Below, in pieces: positions 59,501-64,000 of a DNA stretch of 64,000 bases (the stretch's first letter is position 1; every line of letters begins with the position of its first letter). Source of the DNA: Verrucomicrobiota bacterium (GTDB lineage Bacteria; Verrucomicrobiota; Verrucomicrobiia; Verrucomicrobiales; DEV007); the NCBI GenBank assembly GCA_020630975.1, contig JAHDID010000007.1, positions 121,272 to 185,271 of the forward strand, written 5' to 3'. Under the pieces are notes generated by a model. It worked only from the letters and a program-made list of their open reading frames with translations, did not search any database and was not told the DNA's origin. A program made the position numbers and the translations under genes.

Positions 59501-59554
59501 GGTGCCAACTTGACACCAATTTTGGAAATGCGATATTGGTGCCAAGTTGTCACC
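59501..59554. promoter_or_regulatory. two 17-bp operator-like palindromes of the toxin-antitoxin operon
   Basis: GGTGCCAACTTGACACC (59501-59517) and GGTGCCAAGTTGTCACC (59538-59554) are imperfect palindromes of one consensus, with centres 37 bp apart, ending 19 bp before the antitoxin start. This is the expected arrangement for a ribbon-helix-helix antitoxin that represses its own promoter. Confidence 0.75.
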
Positions 59555-59573
59555 GATATCAAATCATTAGTAC

Positions 59574-59852
59574 ATGAGCCAACTTGAGACAAAAACACGA
59601 ATAACGGCGAGAGTGCCAGAGCCGACTCAGACCCTTTTAGAGGAAGCAGCTGCCTTTTCGGGCGTTTCCTTAAATAGTTTTGTGGTTAACGCAGCTGTTG
59701 AAAAAGCTGCTGATGTTTTGGCTGCGGAGCGGGTCATCAAGCTGGCACAGGAGGATGCGGAGCAGCTCGCTCAGTTGATCGAATCGCCTCCTGAGCCGAC
59801 AGATACTCTGGTGTCAGCTTTGAAATCATCCGAGAGCTTGCTCGATGGCTAA
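59574..59852 (+). CDS. TacA-like (DUF1778) ribbon-helix-helix antitoxin
   Basis: A 92-residue antitoxin. The N-terminus KTRITARVPEPTQTLLEEAA is a ribbon-helix-helix strand and first helix, with FSGVSLNSFVVNAAVEKAADVL as the second helix, matching DUF1778. The C-terminal 30 residues are acidic and probably wrap the toxin. Its end overlaps the acetyltransferase toxin gene by 8 nt. Two palindromes lie just upstream. Confidence 0.9.
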   Translation: MSQLETKTRITARVPEPTQTLLEEAAAFSGVSLNSFVVNAAVEKAADVLAAERVIKLAQEDAEQLAQLIESPPEPTDTLVSALKSSESLLDG

Positions 59853-60360
59853 GTTAGAGCTGCTCGATGGCACGCACGATAGAGCGTCTTTTGATTGTGG
59901 TTCGGTGCCACTAAATGAGTTCATCGCACGGATTGCTAACCAGCACCTAAAGCGGGGGATTTCTCGGACTTTTGTTCTGGTGAAATCTGAGGCTGAAGTC
60001 CCTAAGCCTATCTTAGGCTACTTTTCTCTTTGTGTGTGCGAGGGCGATAGCAGTCACCTCCCGTCTTCTGTTGGGAAAAAGTTCCCAAGGAAACTACCGG
60101 CTGTTCGGCTGGGGCGGTTGGCTGTTGCAAAGAGCGAACAAGGCAAGGGGCTTGGTTCTCAGTTGTTGGCATTAGCCATGAAACAGACAGCCCACAGTGC
60201 TGACTTTATTGGTATATCCGGCATGTTTGTTGATGCGAAAGATGAAGCCGCTGCACGTTTTTATTCTCGATTTGGCTTCGTAGCTCTACAGTCGCTGCCT
60301 TTGACCTTGTTCTTACCGATTCAAACCATCAAGGCTGCGATCAAAGGTAAGATGGGTTAA
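59845..60360 (+). CDS. TacT-like GNAT acetyltransferase toxin
   Basis: Toxin of the TacAT type; relatives acetylate the amino group of aminoacyl-tRNA and block translation. The 171-residue GNAT fold has the acetyl-CoA loop in VRLGRLAVAKSEQGKGLGSQLLALAM (Q-G-K-G-L-G) and a late tyrosine in AARFYSRFGFVAL that fits the catalytic tyrosine. The N-terminus has the family's FDCGSVPLNEFI (for DCG..LN.FL). It overlaps its antitoxin by 8 nt and ends 12 nt before sbcC, so both may be read with sbcC. Confidence 0.9.
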   Translation: MAKLELLDGTHDRASFDCGSVPLNEFIARIANQHLKRGISRTFVLVKSEAEVPKPILGYFSLCVCEGDSSHLPSSVGKKFPRKLPAVRLGRLAVAKSEQGKGLGSQLLALAMKQTAHSADFIGISGMFVDAKDEAAARFYSRFGFVALQSLPLTLFLPIQTIKAAIKGKMG

Positions 60361-60372
60361 TTCTGTACCGAG

Positions 60373-63300
60373 ATGAAGATCCTGCGCCTATCACTACTCA
60401 ACCTGAATTCGCTGCGTGGCGAGCACAGTGTCGATTTCTGTCAGGAGCCACTGGCTAGTGCGGGGATATTCGCTATCACCGGGCAGACGGGTGCAGGAAA
60501 ATCGACTCTGCTCGATGCGATCACTCTGGCTCTCTATGGCCGGGCTGCGCGCTATGGGGAGAGCCCAAATCCCGAGGATATGATGAGCCGGCACACCGGT
60601 GAGTGTCGGGCTGAGGTCGAGTTCGAGGTAGCTGGGCACCAGCCCTATCGCGCGGTGTGGCAGCTGCGCCGTGCCAAAGGACGCAGCGATGGCAAGCTGC
60701 AGCCCCCGAAGCGCTACCTATACGATGCCGAGGGGCAGGTGCTGGCGGAGAAGGTGCGCGATGTCGACCAGCAGATCGAAGCGCTGTGTCGGCTGGACTA
60801 CAATCGCTTTACCCGCTCGGTGCTACTGGCTCAGGGCGAGTTTGCCAAATTTCTCAAAGCCAAACCCGATCAGCGGGCGGAGCTACTGGAGAGTCTCACT
60901 CAGACCAGTGTCTACTCTGAGCTAGGCCAGCTAGTTTACGAGGAGCTGAGCGACCGGCAGCGATCTCTCGATGAATCGGAACGCATGTTGTCACAGATTG
61001 CGCTGCTATTGCCTACTGAGCTAGAGACCCAAAAGGCTACCGTAAAACAGCTGGAGCGCGACATCGCCACAGCTAAAACGAGCCGAACTGAGCAGGCCGA
61101 TATTGTAGCCAAAGCCCGGCAGCTCTCTCAGCAGCTACAGACCCAGGCCGATCTCCAGCAGCAGGGCGAAAAACTTGAGCAGCAGCTAAAGGCCGCCGAG
61201 CCAGACCTGCGTCGTATCGCTCAGCATCAGCTAGCTGCACCACTGTTTCCCACTCTACTGCTACTGGAGCAGGCCGAGACCGAGCAGCAGCGCCGTGCCC
61301 TAGCCGATCAGCAGGCGCAGGCTCAGCTAGCTAGCACGCAGCAGCGGTGGATGCAGGCTTTGCAGCTGACTTGCCTGGCTGGCGAGCGCGAGCAGCAGGC
61401 ACTACAGACTAGTCTGGCAGACGATCAAAAACAACGTTCGACCTCGACCACAGAGGTTGCCGCTCTATCCGATTGGCTAGCCGAGCATCGCCAGGTCGCT
61501 AGTCTCGGCGAGCAGCTACCAGATCTGAGTACTTCGCTGACCATCCTAGGCCGTGTCCGCAGTCAGCTAGCCGAGCTACAGCGCCCAGATGACACGCAGT
61601 ATGCCGATTTGGCCGCCGCTCAGGCACGACTGACCGAGCTACTGGAGCAGCGATCTGCTGAGCAGCGCCAGCAGGATCTGGAGAAACAGGAAGCTCAGCT
61701 CCAGCACCTGCGCACTCTGGCTACCGAGTACCAGACCCTGCCCAAGCTAGAGTCGCCGATCGAGGAGCTGGCAGATCAGCTCGCTACCACGGAGAAACGC
61801 CACGCCGAGGCTGAGCCACCCGCAGCGGCCGCGGCCCAGCAGTGCCAGGAGGCGGAGACGCGACTCAAAGACTACCGCGAGCATCTGCGCCTGATCGAGA
61901 GAGTCGCATCGCTTGAGGACCAGCGCCTCCAGTTAGCGGCTGGAGATCCCTGCCCGCTATGTGGCAGCACCGAGCACCCCTTTGTCGAGCATGAGACCGA
62001 GTCGGAGCTACTCACCGGAGGCTCCGAGATCGAGGCCAAGATACGCACGGCAGAGCGGAGCCTAGCGACAGCCCAGGCTCATCACCAGCAGACTCGCGAT
62101 CTGCTCACTCAGACTACGAGCGAGCTAAAAGTGCTGCGAGAAAGAAAAGCCGCCGCCGAGGCGCGACTGCAGGAGGCCCAGCAGAGCCTGGCCGAGCGCG
62201 CCCAGCAGCTGCAGGTCGAGGCCGATCTGCAGACGATCTTGGCCCGAGTCGCGCAGACGGAGAAAGATATCGAGCAAGCCAAACAAGCGCTCCTGCAGAT
62301 CGCCGCAGCTCAGGAGGCGGAGAGCTATTTTTCCCGGCAGGTAGAGATCGATCGGATCTCGTTAGAGCTGCAGCCGGTACTCGATTCTCTAGAGACACCT
62401 CTGCCAGAGCCTGGCACAGAGAGCGCCACCTACGAGCGACTCGAGTCGAGATGGCAGAGCTATCAGGCGCAGTTGCAGAAAAAGACAGCGCTCACCGAAA
62501 AGCTCGAATCCATCGAGCGCCAGATCACCAAGACCGACGAGCAGCTACTGGCGCTAGGCGACGCACTCGCCCCGCTCTCCGATACGCGATCTCAGCAGAC
62601 TGATATGCCACCTAGCGCTCCGGCTCTACCGGCGGATCTTACCTTTGCCGCAGCTCGCACACAGCTGGATGAGATAGCGGCCCAGCTTCAGTCCAGCCAG
62701 GTTTTGCGAGACTCGGCAGCTAGAGAGCTGGCAGAGGCAGGCAAAGAGACCGACCAGCGAGCAGCCGAGCTGGTCACACAGATCGAGCCCTCCGACTTCG
62801 CCGATCGAGCGGCGCTGGTAGCAGCCCGCTTGGCCGATGACGAAGCGCAGCATATCGCCCAGGTCGAGCAGGATCTAAAACAACAGCAGCAGTCTCTAAA
62901 GGGCCGCTCCGAGCTGACCGAGCAAGCCATAGCCAAGCTCCGCGAAGAGAAGCTCCCCGAGCCGAGTGAAGTCGCCAAACTAGAGGCCGAGGTACAGGAT
63001 CTACAGGAAAAAATAGAACGGAGCACCGCCGAGCTGACGACCCTGAAAATCGCCCTAGAGACCGATGACAAGCAGCGCAAAATCTACGAAAAACAGACCG
63101 CCAGCCTGCGAGCCGACCGCGACCAGCTGCAGGTGTGGTCGCAGCTCAGTGCTCTGATCGGCGATGCTCGTGGCAAAAAGTTTCGTGTCTATGCTCAGGG
63201 TATTTCCCTAGATCTACTCATCCGTCGGGCCAACCACCACCTACACCGGCTCACTCCCAGGTACCGCCTCAGTCGCGTGCAGGGCGAGGAGCTGGAACTA

Positions 63301-63633
63301 CAGATCGAGGACCGCCACCAGGCCAGCGTGACCCGCCCGATGGCTAGCCTCTCTGGAGGCGAGAGCTTTCTGGCTAGCCTGGCTTTAGCTCTAGGGCTCA
63401 GCGATCTAGCAGGTCGCCATGTGCAGATCGATTCCTTATTCATCGACGAAGGCTTTGGCACACTCGACTCCGACACCCTAGAGATCGCCATTTCTGCCCT
63501 CGAGGGCCTTATGCAGTCGGATAAGACGGTGGGCGTGATCTCTCACGTCGAGATCCTCAAAGAACGGATCACCACCCAGATCGTGGTGGAGAAACAGCCA
63601 AATGGTACGAGCCAGCTGCAGATCCGGCGGTAG
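60373..63633 (+). CDS. sbcC: exonuclease subunit SbcC (Rad50-like)
   Basis: SMC-like ATPase of the SbcCD complex, 1086 residues. Walker A is GQTGAGKSTLLDAITLAL near residue 37; long glutamine- and glutamate-rich coiled coils run from about 185 to 900 either side of a zinc hook CPLC (about residue 526, DPCPLCGSTEHPF). The C-terminal half-ATPase has signature LSGGESFLASLALALGLSDL, Walker B LFIDEGFGTLD and the switch IGVISHVE-type segment (VGVISHVEILKERI). Length fits the family. The partner sbcD lies upstream, beyond the inserted block. Confidence 0.95.
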   Translation: MKILRLSLLNLNSLRGEHSVDFCQEPLASAGIFAITGQTGAGKSTLLDAITLALYGRAARYGESPNPEDMMSRHTGECRAEVEFEVAGHQPYRAVWQLRRAKGRSDGKLQPPKRYLYDAEGQVLAEKVRDVDQQIEALCRLDYNRFTRSVLLAQGEFAKFLKAKPDQRAELLESLTQTSVYSELGQLVYEELSDRQRSLDESERMLSQIALLLPTELETQKATVKQLERDIATAKTSRTEQADIVAKARQLSQQLQTQADLQQQGEKLEQQLKAAEPDLRRIAQHQLAAPLFPTLLLLEQAETEQQRRALADQQAQAQLASTQQRWMQALQLTCLAGEREQQALQTSLADDQKQRSTSTTEVAALSDWLAEHRQVASLGEQLPDLSTSLTILGRVRSQLAELQRPDDTQYADLAAAQARLTELLEQRSAEQRQQDLEKQEAQLQHLRTLATEYQTLPKLESPIEELADQLATTEKRHAEAEPPAAAAAQQCQEAETRLKDYREHLRLIERVASLEDQRLQLAAGDPCPLCGSTEHPFVEHETESELLTGGSEIEAKIRTAERSLATAQAHHQQTRDLLTQTTSELKVLRERKAAAEARLQEAQQSLAERAQQLQVEADLQTILARVAQTEKDIEQAKQALLQIAAAQEAESYFSRQVEIDRISLELQPVLDSLETPLPEPGTESATYERLESRWQSYQAQLQKKTALTEKLESIERQITKTDEQLLALGDALAPLSDTRSQQTDMPPSAPALPADLTFAAARTQLDEIAAQLQSSQVLRDSAARELAEAGKETDQRAAELVTQIEPSDFADRAALVAARLADDEAQHIAQVEQDLKQQQQSLKGRSELTEQAIAKLREEKLPEPSEVAKLEAEVQDLQEKIERSTAELTTLKIALETDDKQRKIYEKQTASLRADRDQLQVWSQLSALIGDARGKKFRVYAQGISLDLLIRRANHHLHRLTPRYRLSRVQGEELELQIEDRHQASVTRPMASLSGGESFLASLALALGLSDLAGRHVQIDSLFIDEGFGTLDSDTLEIAISALEGLMQSDKTVGVISHVEILKERITTQIVVEKQPNGTSQLQIRR

Positions 63634-63693
63634 AGGCCACCAAGAACCTCGCAGCCTTGCGCTGCGTGACAAGTGTGCGACCCTCGACGCCTG

Positions 63694-64000
63694 ATGATTC
63701 CGACCCACACGCTTGGCGTAGCGCAGACGCCTGATGGCTACCGTCTATCACTCCACGAACACAATGGGGAATACTCGCTGAAGCTGAATGGCGAACAGCT
63801 GATGAGCTCTGCCTGGACGGAGTCGGAGCTAGTCCTGGCCGATGAGGCTTGCCGATTTCCACAGCGGGTGGATAAACCTAACGTCCTCATAGGCGGTTTG
63901 GGGCTGGGTTTCACTTTAAAGCGGGTTCTAGAATTGGTCGGACCGGAAGCTGTGGTGACAGTGGCCGAGCTGATACCAGAAATCATCACTTGGAATCGCG
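63694..64000 (+). CDS. spermidine-synthase-like SAM-dependent methyltransferase-fold protein (partial)
   Basis: The window ends inside this gene; 102 codons are visible from the ATG at 63694. After a beta-rich start (GYRLSLHEHNGEYSLKLNGEQLM) comes the nucleotide-binding turn LIGGLGLGFTLKRVLE and the strand-turn VTVAELIPEIITWNR, the motif I and acidic-loop pattern of polyamine-synthase-like Rossmann proteins. It follows sbcC by 60 bp on the same strand. Whether it makes polyamines or belongs to the broader spermidine-synthase-like family cannot be judged from this part. Confidence 0.72.
   Translation, partial: MIPTHTLGVAQTPDGYRLSLHEHNGEYSLKLNGEQLMSSAWTESELVLADEACRFPQRVDKPNVLIGGLGLGFTLKRVLELVGPEAVVTVAELIPEIITWNR

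Noticed and set aside
1-64000. tRNA or rRNA genes
   Set aside because: I looked through the gene gaps for cloverleaf or rRNA signatures by eye and saw none; a covariance-model scan would be decisive.

Overview
The window is chromosomal DNA from a Gram-negative bacterium, most likely a member of the Verrucomicrobiota (PVC superphylum). This is an inference from the gene families present: two PSD1-type cytochrome proteins (DUF1549/DUF1553), a Tat-exported DUF1501 protein, a formylglycine sulfatase, a TIGR02597/choice-of-anchor-D surface protein, an ECF sigma/FecR pair, DapL-type lysine biosynthesis sequence, and many dispersed intergenic repeats. I found no rRNA, tRNA or CRISPR array.

Layout. 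1-6.4 kb: a VapBC-type toxin-antitoxin pair, an orphan PSD1 protein with a LamG domain, a Uma2-family nuclease with a decayed duplicate fragment, an Rpn-like protein and a small membrane protein. 6.5-13.6 kb: a secreted hypothetical, an exported agmatine deiminase divergent from a sulfatase, a secreted glycoside hydrolase and RecQ. 13.8-21.0 kb: an enlarged glutamate synthase large subunit followed directly by a CysJ-like diflavin reductase, with no GltD. 21.3-33.1 kb: a large secreted unknown, a truncated dapL, and a two-gene operon of a 1.8-kresidue repeat protein and an M36 metalloprotease that share a C-terminal module. 33.1-40 kb: small membrane and secreted proteins, then a three-gene module (HlyD adaptor, GAF-HlyD adaptor, PqqD-like/M50/HlyD protein) resembling an uncharacterised export or maturation machine. 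40-43.2 kb: pdhC-pgsA-GH71/99-like. 43.3-47.5 kb: an operon doxX-pirin-(2xCDGSH + glutamate synthase domain)-cytochrome c, divergent from a LysR regulator, with a perfect 17-bp palindrome between them. 47.5-48.6 kb: a frameshifted REP-associated transposase between two matching arrays of hairpins. 48.7-55.4 kb: ECF sigma, FecR, PSD1 and DUF1501. 55.4-64 kb: a lipoprotein, a secreted hypothetical, and sbcD and sbcC separated by a C39-like protein and a TacAT-type toxin-antitoxin pair, then the start of a spermidine-synthase-like gene.

Most distinctive are the glutamate synthase/diflavin reductase pair with its altered iron-sulfur cysteine spacing, the adaptor/M50 module, the CDGSH-glutamate synthase operon, and several repeat families: a paired motif with exact 21-bp period at three loci, a 96-bp ungapped repeat at two loci (one abutting the truncated dapL), and a roughly 37-bp inverted repeat in front of the second PSD1 gene.
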